Below, piece by piece: positions 24,461 through 36,899 of a stretch of DNA of 64,000 nucleotides. The notes under the pieces are model-generated. The model did no database searches, was not told where the DNA came from, and saw nothing but the letters and a program-made list of their open reading frames with translations. The DNA is taken from the NCBI GenBank assembly GCA_013396915.1, contig VWZL01000583.1, forward strand, positions 186,001 through 250,000, given 5' to 3'. The DNA is from Stercorarius parasiticus (lineage: Eukaryota > Chordata > Aves > Charadriiformes > Stercorariidae). The first letter of the stretch is position 1; each line of letters starts with the position of its first letter. A program made the translations under genes and the position numbers.

Positions 24461-25722
24461 ACGTTCTGTGAGCAGCCAAGAGAAGTCTCACAGTTGCTAG
24501 CCCTTGTTCTCTTGGTTGCTTCAACTTAACAGATGTCTGCTGGAATTACAATACAGCAGAGAGGAAACAGTCTAGGAGGTTCCTGGAGTGTGTGGAAGAT
24601 AACTTCCTGACACAGCTGGTGACTGAGCCAACTAGGGAAGGCGCCTGCTAGACCTGTTGTTTGCAAACAGAGAAGGACTTGTGGGTGATGGGAAAGCTGG
24701 AGGCCATTTTTGGGCATAGTGATCATGAAATGATAGAGTTTTCAGTTCTTGGAGAAGTAAGGAGGGGGGTTGTTAGAACTGCTACCTTGGACTTCCAGAG
24801 GGCAGACTTTGGGCTGTTTAGGGAACTGGTTGGCAGTCCCTTGGGAGGCATTCCTGAAGAGTAAAGGAATCCAGGAGGGCTGGCCATTCTTCTAGAAAGA
24901 AATCTTAAAGGTGCAGAAGCAGACCGTCCCCATGTGCCAAAAGATGAGCTGACATGGAAGAAGACCCACCTGGCTGAACCCAAGACTTTGGCTGGAAGTC
25001 GTGAAATAAAAGAGAGTTTGAACGGTGGAAGAAGGGGCAGGCAATCAGGAGAACTACAAAGAAGTCGTGAGGGATGTTGGTTGACAGTTGCTTGAATATG
25101 AGCTGGCAGTGTGCCCAGGTGGCCAAGAAGGCTAACAGCATCCTGGCTTGTGTCAGAAAGTGTGGCTAGCAAGACTAGGGAAGTGATTGTCCCCCTGTAC
25201 TTGGCACTGGTGAGGCCACACCTCAAATACTGTTCAGTTTTTGGCCCCTCACTACAAGAAGGACACTGAGGTGCTGGAGCATGTCCAAGGAAGGGCAGTG
25301 AAGCTGGTGAAGGGTCTAGAGAACAAACCTTATGAGGAGCAGCTGAGGAAGCTAGGATTGTTTAGCCTGGAGAAAAGGAGGCTGAGGGGACACCTTGTCG
25401 CTCTCTATAACTACCTGAAAGGAGGTTGTAGACCAAGGTGGGGATCGGTCTCTTTTCCCAGGTAACAGGTAATAGGACACAAGGAAATGGCCTCAAGTTT
25501 AGATTGGATTTTAGGAAAAATTCCTTAATTGAAAGGGTTGTCAAGCACTGGAACAGGCTGCTCAGGGAAGTGGTTGAGTCACTATTCCTGGAGGTATTTA
25601 AAAGACATGTAGACGTGATGCTTAGGGACATGGTTTAATGGTGGACTTGGCAGTGTTAGGTTAACGGTTGGACTAGATCTTAAAGATCTTTTCTGACCTG
25701 AATGATTCTATAATTCTTCTTC
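24110..25722 (+). mobile_element. CR1 LINE with most of the RT deleted
   Basis: This copy begins at the start of the ORF2 endonuclease and continues through it to about 24870. It then has remnants of the linker and, near 25080, jumps to the region downstream of the RT ('gagctggcagtgtgcccagg'). It proceeds to the 3' UTR and tail ('gatcttttctgacctgaatg', ending 'attctataattct' near 25722). Motifs A, B and C of the RT are absent. The orientation is the same as STXBP6 and it lies in the last intron. It is non-functional. Confidence 0.93.
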
Positions 25723-27027
25723 AGCTAAGTGTCAGGTTATTTTACGATAGAAAACATGTAATGGAGGCAGTAGAAGATGCATGGCATAGGAATGCTTTTT
25801 CTAGCATCTTTAAAAAATACCTTAGTCACCTGTAAAAAAACAAACAAATAAACAAAAAAACCAACAAAAAACCCCACTTAGTTTGCACCAGAAACAATAG
25901 CACTCACAGAGTGCTTCTGTTTTGGCTATCAGAGTCTGGTTTTAGTTGTGTAAAAGCTGGAACTTAGTTCAGGGTATCTATCAAATCCTCCATATCACAC
26001 CTTCACCGTCTTTGTTTGACTCCAGAAAAATTCCTTCCCTTTATTGGTGACTGCACAAGAGCTCAGACTCATGGATTCTGTATAATAAAAAGTTGTTGTC
26101 AGACTTGCCTGCTAAAGACACATTTTTATGAAAAAAAAAATCTTACTGTTTGAGGGGAGAAAGGAGAGTGTTGGTTGGAGTTCCTTCATGCTGAAATGCG
26201 TTTCCAGTATATCTCTACAAATAATATTTTTTTTAAATGGCATATTAGTGACCAGGTCCTTAAGTATCAAAGGCTTATGTCAATTAAATTTGAGTTATTT
26301 ATTGATCAGCATTTCACTGGTAGCAAAGGAGGAAATTTTACCTGCCCCTATCAGTTATGTTTTCTAGGTAACTTCCTAGAGGGTTCACTCAGCTTTGTCA
26401 ACATGCTCTTATCTAGAGATAACAATTTTTTATTATACAGAGCCTAAAACTAAGTTCTCTGCTTGGTTTGTCTACACATTTTATAGAGTGTATAAACTCA
26501 CTTCAGCTCTTCCTTCTCCCTCTCATTTCCAGTTTTAAGTCCATTTTTGAATTATTTGAAATGGAAGTAGTCTGTAATCACGGAGGTAGAAAGGCAATCA
26601 GTCCTTAATTTTTCATCATTATGTAGCAGCAGAGCTGCTGAGCAGGTGTTTTAAATTACTTATCTAGATTTTCTGATTGTGTTCAACAATGCAAGTCATT
26701 AGGTCTAAATGACCGTTCTTTTAAGCCTGTCTTTGTTTCTAGCGTCTTGCTCTAGCCCTCCTCATGGATAGCAAAATAATGGAACATTGCAAAACAGCTA
26801 TGAAAGCAGATAAATCCTGCCTCCTCAGCATAGCCAAGGGAGCGACTGCGTATCTGTGTGCATAGAAGTTATGGATTTCAGGCATTTTTGGAGAATTCTG
26901 TTTACAAACTTTTCTGATCCAGACTAGCCACATTAGCTTGATACAGTTATCATTACATGTGATATAGCTTGATACAGCTATCATTACATGTGATATCTCT
27001 TTAATTCACTTTTTCTTTCTTTTTCAG
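25723..27027. other. Last STXBP6 intron, right part
   Basis: AT-rich intron leading to the acceptor 'ttctttttcag' ending at 27027. It includes an A-rich tract at about 25833-25870 and the 31-bp tandem duplication listed separately. No other feature is seen. Confidence 0.6.
26935..26996 (+). repeat. 31-bp tandem duplication just before the last STXBP6 exon
   Basis: Two adjacent 31-bp units, 26935-26965 and 26966-26996, starting 'agcttgatacag' and ending 'ttacatgtgatat', differ at one base (t/c). The second unit ends about 30 bp before the acceptor at 27027, so the duplication covers the region where the branch point should lie. Confidence 0.95.
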
Positions 27028-27051
27028 CTTGCCATGAAGCACAAATGCTGA
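27028..27051 (+). CDS. STXBP6: STXBP6 (amisyn) last coding exon
   Basis: After a strong pyrimidine tract and 'cag' at 27025-27027, the exon opens in phase 0 and codes LAMKHKC then TGA at 27049-27051. This is the C-terminus I know for amisyn, directly following ...FAETAHK in the exon at 21433-21590. It has only 7 coding triplets, so an ORF scan cannot detect it. The rest of this exon is the 3' UTR. The coding sequence ends in a Cys, and no membrane anchor follows. Confidence 0.96.
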   Translation, partial: LAMKHKC

Positions 27052-27405
27052 AATACTGCCCAAAGTTGAAATCTTCCCGAGAGAAACTGAAAAGGCTACA
27101 TTCAGCAACTTTTACAGGAGATCCAGACTTCTGTGTGCTTTTTTCTTCCAGTTCAGTGGAGATGCATTCTTTCAGTTTCTGTGCAGGAAAAAGTGTTGCA
27201 TTTCTACCTTTTGACTTACTTTTGTTCCTCTTTTGTAATATTGCTACACAGTCCTGCAGTACTTTCTACCTGTATTTCAGTAGTTACAGGAGTGAAAGCA
27301 AACAGGGGAACTGGACCAAATGCCAAGCTGATCAGGATTAAAATAGTAATATTCTTCCCCAGTTGTTCAGAAAATTATTTAACTGGTTGTGGACGTCTGT
27401 GTGGA

Positions 27406-27411
27406 AATAAA
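27406..27411 (+). terminator. Candidate proximal polyadenylation signal
   Basis: AATAAA about 355 bp after the STXBP6 stop. A T-rich stretch lies downstream near 27427-27445. It could be used for a short 3' UTR form. Confidence 0.35.
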
Positions 27412-29931
27412 ATCCAAAGAAGGGGTATACTTTTCTTCATTTTATGTAGCATCAGCAGAGTGTGAATGTTGGAATTAAACACCTGGGGTTGTAACTATAG
27501 CGGAGAATAGACTGCTTTGTCCTGGGAAACAGAAAAACTTGTTTCTTCTGCCCAACGTAGGAAGTTTTGCATGTGCCGTCACCAGCATTCAGAAGTGCAT
27601 ATCTGAATTTCGTAGGGGAATCTGTTACCAGTGCTGCATTTTGAATATTCTTGTTTTCCCTTCTGGATTGATTATTTGAATAGTATAATGCAACCTACAG
27701 AATGTATGCTTGAGGTTTGAAAATTGAGGAAAAACATAATTTTTACATCTATACACACATAGCTGTGCCTCAAACACAATCTAGACTTTAGCAATCTGGT
27801 ATAAAATAACATTTCATTTTCTTTTTACCTGTGATTCTGTGGCTGAAGGCCTATGTAAATGAGAATGCAAAGGCCTGAGAATATGAGAATGCACTATTTT
27901 CCAAGTCATCTGGTTTTCATAAATTCTACAGTAAGAATTTTTGGAAACACTTCAGAAATTTGTCTGATTAGAATGACTTTTGTGCTAGCTAGTTGTCTGA
28001 TTTTTAAAATAGAGGCTTTCAAAAAGCATGTCGTGGTACAGTAGAGTCATAACTTCTAGTTTGGGTCTCAGTTTTCAATATATATTATCACTGGAAGGGT
28101 GACTCCTTACTTCATTCTGTATTCACTATATGCAATATGTGCACTATATTCTCTTACAAAAATAAGTAGGTTACTCTTTTCCTTCACAGCTGTTTCCTTA
28201 ACACTTAAGACGTTCTAATACACTTCTAGAATGAAGAAAAAAAGAAAAGAAAAAAAATTAAGAAAAAAAAATGGTGCACTTTTTTCTTTATTTTTGGTTT
28301 TTGTTTTGGGTTTTTTTTTTAACTGGTAAGCTAGAAACAGAAATCCTAGCTGAAATTTCAGCCTTCATCTTCTGAAGATGCCTGCTCTCCTTTTCTTTTC
28401 TTTTTTTTTTTTTTTCCCCCTCCTCATCTTACCTGAAAGCCAGGAAGCTGGCATTGTATGAATGTACTGTAGTTTTAATTTTCAATGTAGAATAAGATTT
28501 TTGCATTATTAATGACACTTTAAGCAGACTAAAATCCTCAGAGCAGTGCTTGGAAGAGAGATAAAAGCTACTGTAGTAATTGAGAATATCTTAGTTACTG
28601 CAAGCTGCAGTAACTGCGAGTCTCTTGGAAAGACCCATTTTGTAAAAAGTTGCGTGGCTTCAGGAAAACATTTGCATTTGAACTAAGGACACTGTCTAGT
28701 TAACTGATTGCATTCAAACTTTACATCTATTTTTTTTTTCCTGTGATTTAAACTGGTTTGTGTGAAGCTTTTTTTTTAATTTCGCACTGGGAATTGAGAG
28801 AAGGGGTGAATTTTTCATCTGTGTAGTACCATATGATTACGTAGATCTATTTAGCATCAGCTCTAACAGTTGCTACATCCAGCACCGTTGTCAACTGAAA
28901 AGGAATTTGGCTACATCTGTTACAAAACAGAACAGGCTTATTAACAACGTGGGTTCTGAACACACTGTTAGGCTCTGTACCATTAATGCTTGCCCTGGAA
29001 ATGTCAGTAGCTTTCTGAGTGCTATTGTAATGATTATGGGTATTTCTGCAAATTAACCAGGAAAACAGTCCCTCATTAGAAATTAAATTTCTGCTAGAGA
29101 TAAAATGTTACGCTATTTTTTTAAAAATAGCTGCATTAGAAATCAGTCAGGGACTACACGTTTGACCACATAGCTATCTTCTGCCATCATCTTTTTCACT
29201 CTTACTTTAAGTATATTCTGCTGCTAACCTCACAAGTCTTTCTCTTGAAAGGAATAGGTTTTGAACTGCTGCCATCTAGCTGGTCTTCTAAGCTTGTCAA
29301 TAATTCAGAAGAAATGTCTAAAACCCAGATCAGGTAAACCTGAAAAGAATTAGTTGTCTAAATTAAGATAAAAAGGCATAGGTTTTCAAGTGTTTACGTG
29401 CATGTCAGCTGAACAGGACAAGGTCACAGTTGCATTGCTAATTTCCAGACCTTTCGTGAGTTGAACTGTTCGAAAACATGACTTTAGTCCCACTGACAGT
29501 TTTCCAAAATTTTTTTTTTTAATATATCCTTCAGTTAAGTGTATTGTGTTACGTATCATAACTCAGGACTTCTATCCAACCATCAAAAGCCATTTACTAT
29601 GGGAATTCTAAGTAACCTAGTGTTATTGAATGAAGGAAAAGCGGATTGTCTGTGTTTACTTTGTTCTTGCTGTTTGTTAAACTACAAGATTTGTTAGTTT
29701 TTAGAAAAAAAAAATAAAAATCAGAGGTGTATAAATCTCTATCCAAAGGTAAATCTTAGAGCATTGCAATTTCCTTCTGGAACTTAGCTTGTAGTGTATA
29801 CAACCTAGTATTATTAGATAGTCATGTACATAACATATACTATAATTCAGGTTAATGTTTCATATGAACGAATGTATTTGTAAATTGTAACAACATCAAT
29901 AGTTTCTTTTTCTTTTTAAAGTTCTGCAAAG

Positions 29932-29937
29932 AATAAA
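29932..29937 (+). terminator. Candidate distal polyadenylation signal of STXBP6
   Basis: AATAAA preceded by T-rich sequence (29903-29917) and followed some 55 bp later by 'ttttgtgtct', a GU-rich stretch. Its position fits the end of a long 3' UTR. Confidence 0.5.
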
Positions 29938-30320
29938 AATAATGTATTGTTAGACTTGACTACTGTACTGCAAACTCTGTCTTAAAGGCTACTTTTGTGT
30001 CTAGCAAAAGTTGTGCATTATGTGAAATATTAACAAAAACACGCTCTCTGAAAAGTGATCTTAAAGGTAGGTAGGTTTTGCTATGATATGCCAGAATTGT
30101 AATACTTGCTGGTATCTATTGTAACCAATTCCTTGAAAGTTCTCAAAGATGTAGAAATTATTTTGTGCCATTCTGGGGAAAAAAGTGGGACCTGCTCTCT
30201 TGAGTCATTACTGGAAACCCTGATTTTGTCATTAAATACTTTAACTGTGGTGAAAAGAAAACTGTCCTTGGATTATTTGAGTTGTCTATTCAGAATAGAA
30301 ATTATTTGTAAGTGATATTT

Positions 30321-30362
30321 TTATATTTCACTCTAGCAGAATTATATTTCACTCTAGCAAAA
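30321..30362 (+). repeat. 21-bp tandem duplication
   Basis: Two adjacent units 'ttatatttcactctagcaga' plus one base, at 30321-30341 and 30342-30362, with a single g/a difference. They lie just before the AATAAA at 30366. Confidence 0.9.
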
Positions 30363-31696
30363 CTGAATAAAAGTGAGTTCCCGCTGTAATGGTGAAAACT
30401 CTCTAGAAAGAATACTGTAATTAAAAAAGAAGTAACGGGAGCGAGGTTGCAGGATTTCACGTCGAAGCAGATTCCAGACAACAGTTAACACAGGTTTAAG
30501 TTAGCATCCTGCCTAAAGGCTGTACAGGTTAAAAAGAACTTCGGTGTTAATTTTGCTTTCAATTTTCTATAAAATGCTTGTTCTCACATTTTTATTGTTT
30601 TCTTTTGGCCATCTAACTTTATTCATAATTTTTTATCAAAACAAAAGCAATTTTAATTGCCCTATGGGAATAAAGCTATAAAGGTAAAGTTCTTCTACAC
30701 ACAGAGAAGCAATCCCATATATTCCAATGAGGGCTGCTTGCAGAAGAATCGTATTGAATATGAACTGACTGCTGACATCTCTTTTTTTCAGGCTTAAACG
30801 TGGTCCCTCAGATCCTAATCTCAAAAATGTCCTATTGACGAATACTGTCAACTAATAAAGTTACTCTTCATTACTAGGTAAATTTTGCTACAATGTTTGC
30901 CATCTGATGTTGAATGCCATATGTACCCAATGCCCAAACTGTATGAAACTTTTAGTAAAATAAATAGATCTCTGGTGGATCAGAAGCAAACAATGCAGCA
31001 GCATTTTGTTGTAGTTTATACATAATAATTTGGCAGTTCTTTTCCATCATTATTGTAAGCTTATCCTGTAAGAATAGAAAAAGAAAATGGTTCATTTTCT
31101 GGGCATTTTTTAGACCATTTTCACCATGTTGGCATTTTTTTCTTGTTCTTACAATTTTCATGAATCATCGGCCTAATCTGCTGCGGTGTATAATTTATGA
31201 TAAAGATGATAGGGTTTTGTTCGCTATCTTTGAGTCATAGAAGAGGCTCAAGCATGAATATTAGGATTTCTAAGTAAAAGATAACGCTAGTATGTTGAGT
31301 GTGTTGGAGAGTATTGTTGCTGCCACACTCCTGAAGGTGTAATATTTGACTGAGAAAAACCAAACTAAATGCCAGTCACCTTCAGCTGCAAGCCACAATA
31401 TCAGTGACGGTATGCGCTACTCCAAGTAGTGAGCAGATCAGTAGACCTATCCAGTACTCGCTAAGGATTGCAGTGTCTCAGATTAAAAATTGCGTAATTT
31501 TTTTTTTTTCAAAATCAGTCTCTCCTGGCAGTGGTAAGCTACCAGTGGGGTAATGACGTGAACTTACATAAACGCGAATTTTTCCCATTATTCTGAAACC
31601 TCAGGATCCGCTTCATAGCACATCATTTCGGCTTGTTTTGTGCACTATCTGGAAGCACTGTATGGTATTTTATATTTATATTTCAATTATACTTTT

Positions 31697-31713
31697 TTAT
31701 TATTATTATTATT
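31697..31713. repeat. TTA microsatellite
   Basis: About five and a half tandem TTA units in AT-rich intergenic sequence. Confidence 0.9.
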
Positions 31714-32310
31714 TGAGTTGTTACTATCTTTTTGGCTGCTGCCACCTCATGCAATCCAAATTCTGGTGACATTTTTAAATAGATAATGCGATGGTGTCTA
31801 GCTTTAGCAGGGGTTGACTAGGGATTACAGGCACAAAAAGCAATTTACTATTTCTTTTAACAATGGCTGAGCAACTCTAAACTGAGTGTAAAGATACTGA
31901 CGAAGGCATAGTAGTACGGCAGATCTTCAGTGTTAAGGCCAAGTATTCAGGGTATAAAAATAAGCTTGTTAGCTACGGCAGTCAGATGGCTTTAGACGTG
32001 TAGAGAATAGGCATGTAACAAAATTCTAATTGATATTTTAAACAATTGCACAGGTCTCAGGTAGCTAAAATGGTGATAACTTTTGCAGAGGAAGTGGAGT
32101 TCAAGCCTGCGTTTTGCTGAAATTCTGTTGCTGCTAAAGATGGGAGGACAAAGAGTTTTCTTCTGTCGGAAGTGTTCTGTTCTGGATAGAACAGAAAGGA
32201 AATGTGATAAAAATAAACCAGAAATTTTTATAGTGTTTCATACTATATCAAAAAGGAAATCTTCAACACATGCAACTAACATTAATCAACATGCTGGTTT
32301 TAGCCAAATT

Positions 32311-32332
32311 GGCGGGGTGGGGGGTGGGGGGT
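32311..32332 (+). other. G-run with quadruplex-forming potential
   Basis: Pattern: GG, C, four G, T, six G, T, six G. The runs can supply four G-tracts with one-base loops if a six-G run is split. It lies in intergenic DNA, with no promoter recognised nearby. Confidence 0.6.
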
Positions 32333-35300
32333 GTTCCTATTTCAAAAAGAAGAGATACAGTAAAGCTTTCTCTGGATTAGCATGATCAGAAAATAAGGAT
32401 TTCTATGCGAAGTGCATTTACTTGTGGGAAGTAGTAAGATTTTAATAAGAATCCTTCTTTTCCAAAACCTTTACCAGTTTTATTAAACCCAGCATCTGGA
32501 AACATTTATGACAGCTGTGAGATCCTTAGTGTTGTAGGTACGGTTGGGGCTCTGATAAAAGGCATTCAGCATTAATAATAGATTGCCAACATTTGTTTGT
32601 TTGAGGTTTGTAAGACAGCTTAGCTCAGTCAGAAGCATCCCAATATTGCTCTTTAGTGATAAAGAAGTGTAAGCACTGTTTGTGCAACGAATCAACAGTG
32701 GCTAAATTCTGAGGTGAGGGTGAGCAAGACGAGGGAAGGGTTGGAGACTCCCGGTCACCACAGAAGGAAGTCAGAAGAGGTGATGCCAAGCGAGCCCTGT
32801 GATGATGCAGCTCACTGGGAAGAGGACAGCAGAGGGCTTGCCATTCGTGTTTTCTCACAAGTGGGCAGAGAACCGTCCACAATTTTAGCAGCCAGTTCTA
32901 GCAAACTTTCTTCGGGACGGTCCTGAGGGATTCTAAACCTTCATCTAAAGAAATGTGAGTACCCTTGGTTTTTATCTTACCTCTTCTTTTCTCTTGCTTC
33001 CCCACGTGCAGTTGTTCAGTGTTTCAGACATGCTGAAAACAGGTCTGTTAAAAGTCAGAGCACTCAGACTGCGTGACAGGTATTATTCTTCACTGAGGCC
33101 ATGAACAATTGCAGAGCTGCCAGCGTCTGGCTGAAATAATAGCTGTACATATAGGATCATTTGTAAGACAGATGGCTGAGAAAGGTACCATTTATCTGCT
33201 GGGCAAGGTTTCATAACTCTTAGCATCCGCTCATGAGGAAAGCATCATTAACTGTTAGCTATTGCTAATTACCTCAATTTAGTAGGTGTTAGCTTAAAAT
33301 CCTTTTTTTTCTGAAGTCTCTATTCTGTATGGCAATCTCTGCAATGGCAATGAAAGAGGAAAAGTAGGTGGGAAGGAAGAGGTTACGTGTTCATGTTCAT
33401 TTAGTGCATATGCTTCATAGAATACGTTCCTCTGTCTGGCACAGTAAACGTGCAAGGTTATTTATGGCCTCCCTTACTACTCCAGCTGTTTTTCCTAGTT
33501 TCCACTTTTATACAGTCTTTCCATATTCAGTATCATATATTTTTCTCTTATCCCTCATCCTAAAAGGTGGCTCCACAGCTAAACTCTCAGGATTTTTAAG
33601 GCCGACATGAAGCACGATCTTTAGCCCTTGCCCTTTGGGGTTTGAACATCTCCTGTTGCGTTATTTATTGACTGCGGTTTGTTACTGTCTGTAGATGAAG
33701 ACGTAGACGTGCACTGCAGGCAAAATGCAGATACATCACAAGGGCGAAGTTGTAGTGAAGGTTTTTCAGCATGTCTGAAAGGATTTAGGACAAGATTTGA
33801 TAGTCAGAAATTCATAGTGCTGGATCACCAACCTAGTTGTTTCTTCCTTAATCTTGCTAAAAGTTTTTCAGCAAAGTCTGTGCTGAAGCTGTAATAATAC
33901 AAGGTATTTATCTTGAATGTAGTATTTTTCACCCTTCTGTGACAAGAATTCAACAAGGAATACCAAATTTCTTTCATACGGGTATAAACTGAGGCATGGA
34001 AGTAATATAAAGTAAATTAATGGGCAGAAATAGAATGGAGATCTGAGAATATAAACCCCAGATCTCTTTATTTCTAGTAGAAGATATCAGGATTATAATG
34101 GAAACATTTTTAATTTCTTGTTTTGTTAAAAGCATCAGAAAGAAAAGTAGACTTCTGAGAAAGATTCCTTCCCCCCTTCCCCCCCCCCATTCCTTCCTGC
34201 TCTAGCAATATAAAATCTTTCATGGTGTGCAGTATACACTGCCTGCAAAGCCGAAATTTCTGGAGAAAGAGAGACACCAGAGAAAAGCTGGGCAAAGGCA
34301 GCAATAAAATCTCATTGCTTCTCTACTTGTATTTTACAAGCACTGCAAGAAGCTGCCAGCTTTCAGGCTGAGTGCCTTCGTATCAATGCAATGAAAGAAT
34401 CCAGTTTAAGGTATTTGGGGGAATGCTGTGTATGTGTGCCTTTTGTCACAGGCTTCAGCAACTGTGAGGAGAAGATGGCTGTTGCCTTGTGCTCAAACAG
34501 TTCTCTGACATTCTCTGGTTTAGCGCAAGGAACAAAAGCATCTCCGTGTCAGAGCCACACAGAGTGCCTTGTCGGTGTCAGCCTTCATTAAACTGCCCTT
34601 TTGAAACACACGAGCCCTCCCTCCTGAAAGCATGCAAGAAGTATCTCAAGGAAATGAAGACAAATCCTAATAAAGCATGAGAAATAGTAGTATTCTGCAA
34701 TGCTATAGGAATTCATACTGCAAATAGTAGTTTAGGCAGCCGAACTTGAGCCATTTTCTGAACTCAGCTGAATGAAATTAAAAAGCTCTTCAAGGTCTTT
34801 CCTGTCCCTGCTCTTGGAATTTAGAAATCAAGCATAGGGAATGTCAGTTGTGGTGAAAGAGACTGTATTACAAAAGAACAACATGGAATAGGATGAGAAG
34901 TACTTTTAGAAACAAGACTCACCACTGCCCGTAGGTGATACCCAGTAGGGGAGTCATGCAGCGAACACAGGAGGCATAGAACGCAAAAAGTCACAGTGAA
35001 GAAATGAGGGACTGGACCTCCTTGACCCTCGAAGGGATTCGTGGTTGTCATGCAAGAAATAAGGAAGGCAGTCACGTAAATTTCATAAGATCATGCAAAG
35101 AATTTGAAAATAGAAAACTAGGCAGACTGTTTTTTAACATAAAATAGTTTAGCTGTCTCTAATGAACAGTGTAGGGTTTCATTTTAAGGTATGGTCATAG
35201 TGACGTTAATTCAACCATTTTCAATTTTCATGCTCTAAGCTGTAAGGAGGAACTCTTCCATTCCTAATCAAATGCTAATATAATGTCAGAGGGCTTAGTT

Positions 35301-35585
35301 TAACGCAAATGAAAGGCAAACAGATTTCCTAATCTTCATTCTAACTGATCAAAAAATATAAGAAACTGTTCTTTGGCTACCCCTTCCATACAAAAAGATC
35401 TTTGCGGAGTTGGTAGTTTAATATTTCGCCAGCTCTGCTAAGTTTCCTTGTCTTGTAGTACGGTGAAAGTGAAAACTTTCAGTATCTGCTGTCTTCAAAT
35501 CTGGAATTTTTATAGTTCTGGAATCTGTGAAAATGTTGCTACTAAAATAACACAAAGCCTTTATCTCAATTTTGTTATTTTACAG

Positions 35586-35657
35586 TATGATTTCTATCAT
35601 CTGAAGCGCATCATCGTGGGATTAGTGCCTGACAGCTCATGCTATGAACTGCAGTGA
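35586..35657 (+). other. Weak exon-like tail
   Basis: After 'tttgttattttacag' (a good acceptor ending at 35585) there is an open frame YDFYHLKRIIVGLVPDSS then CYELQ and TGA at 35655-35657. It has the form of a terminal exon of 23 codons. I do not recognise the peptide, and at this length chance is a real possibility. Confidence 0.15.
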
Positions 35658-36899
35658 CTTGTTAAACCAGCGTAGTGTTACCAAGTTCCAATCAAATTCT
35701 TTATATTGGTAAATACTAATTCCTGTCTTACTAGAAATTGTATTAAAATGTGCCATACTTTTAACATTCCAAGGACCGTAAAGCAAGAGACTAGCATTTT
35801 GACAGACAGGCAGTGATTCCCCAAGACAGACTGCAAGTGCAGCTACTTGTGTCAGGGGAATCTAGAAATCTCTCCAAATAGAATAGCTTTAGGACTTTTT
35901 CTTGCTAAGAAAGTCAATGTAAAACAATGATGGAAAGGCTTTGGGAATGGTAGTAATAAGGTATTTCATTTTTTTAAATTGAAGGGAATGAAGAGAAGGG
36001 CTGGCTGGAATCCCTAGAGAGCACAGAGCAGAGGCTTTCTAGGATGTGATGATAGTTAAGGGTTGTTTTGTATAAGCCAAGATGTAGGCTTGTTTGTATA
36101 ACCATAGACTCCCTAGACAATTTTTGTGCCCCAGCTTTAGCTCTGAGATTTTTGAGTTTCAGCGCAGTGCATTAAGGCACTTCTGAATGGGATATATAGA
36201 AACCAGAATGCTGTCCAGGAAAACCTTCAAAAATTTCATATGATACCTCTAAAACAAAGAAAACATGCAAGTACTTCATGAAGACTAGACCATATGTAGA
36301 GTCAAGTATTAAAACCTTATTTAATGGAGCAAGTTAGCAAAACCAGATTGGTGTATGAAAATACTTGTATGCCAAACACACCCAGGGAATAAATACTCAT
36401 TATAAAAATGTTATCAAGAATGAAACAGAAGAACGTCTTCCAGTAAGAAGAAGCAAGTCCAATAGCTTTCATCCTATCAGCTGCAGCTGATCCCTAGAAA
36501 AATGTTGTAGGCACATCATCAGAATCAATTCAGACACCAAGGTTTAATGAGTTCCTCAGTTATGTTCTGACGACTAACTGGTTCAGGCTTAGCCAATAAA
36601 GCAAACTTGCTTAAGTTACTTTTGTGGATACCGAGCCTTTGTGTTTTAAGCAAGCATGGTTTATTTCACAAATAGGAAGTCTAAGAGAATCTATATGGCC
36701 AGTTTTTACAGCTTCATTAGTGAGTTAAGCTTGCTTGACACAGTATGGCAGTAGTCCGTAGCCATAACTTAATGCTTGTCATTTTACTTATTGCAATTAA
36801 AGTCATTTGCACTATCATTCTTTTTCTGCCTTTTCTGAATGTCCCCTCAATACAGCATTTCTGTTCTCTGTAAGTGCAGATAACAGATTTCCTGAGTTT

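Larger units (their letters stand above)
27052..29955 (+). other. STXBP6: STXBP6 3' UTR (end estimated)
   Basis: Sequence directly after the amisyn stop. It is AT-rich with pyrimidine tracts (28391-28420), an A-rich tract (28231-28272) and many ATTTA-type motifs, as is common for long vertebrate 3' UTRs. An AATAAA at 27406-27411 could give a short form. A canonical AATAAA at 29932-29937 is the best candidate for the main end, giving a UTR of about 2.9 kb. Later AATAAA sites at 30366 and 30854 are alternatives. The end cannot be fixed without transcript data. Confidence 0.6.
29956..36899. other. Intergenic sequence downstream of STXBP6
   Basis: AT-rich sequence with no recognised gene. It holds small repeats (30321-30362, 31697-31713), a G-rich run (32311-32332), a C-rich run (34168-34189) and one weak exon-like tail (35586-35657). 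The stretches 32690-32930 and 34370-34680 are somewhat richer in GC and end near splice- or AATAAA-like signals, but I cannot call exons there. Confidence 0.5.

Noticed and set aside
32690..32930. GC-richer stretch as an exon
   Set aside because: The frame has no recognisable content, and the nearby 'gtgagt' is preceded by 'aaat' rather than a good donor context. Not strong enough to call.
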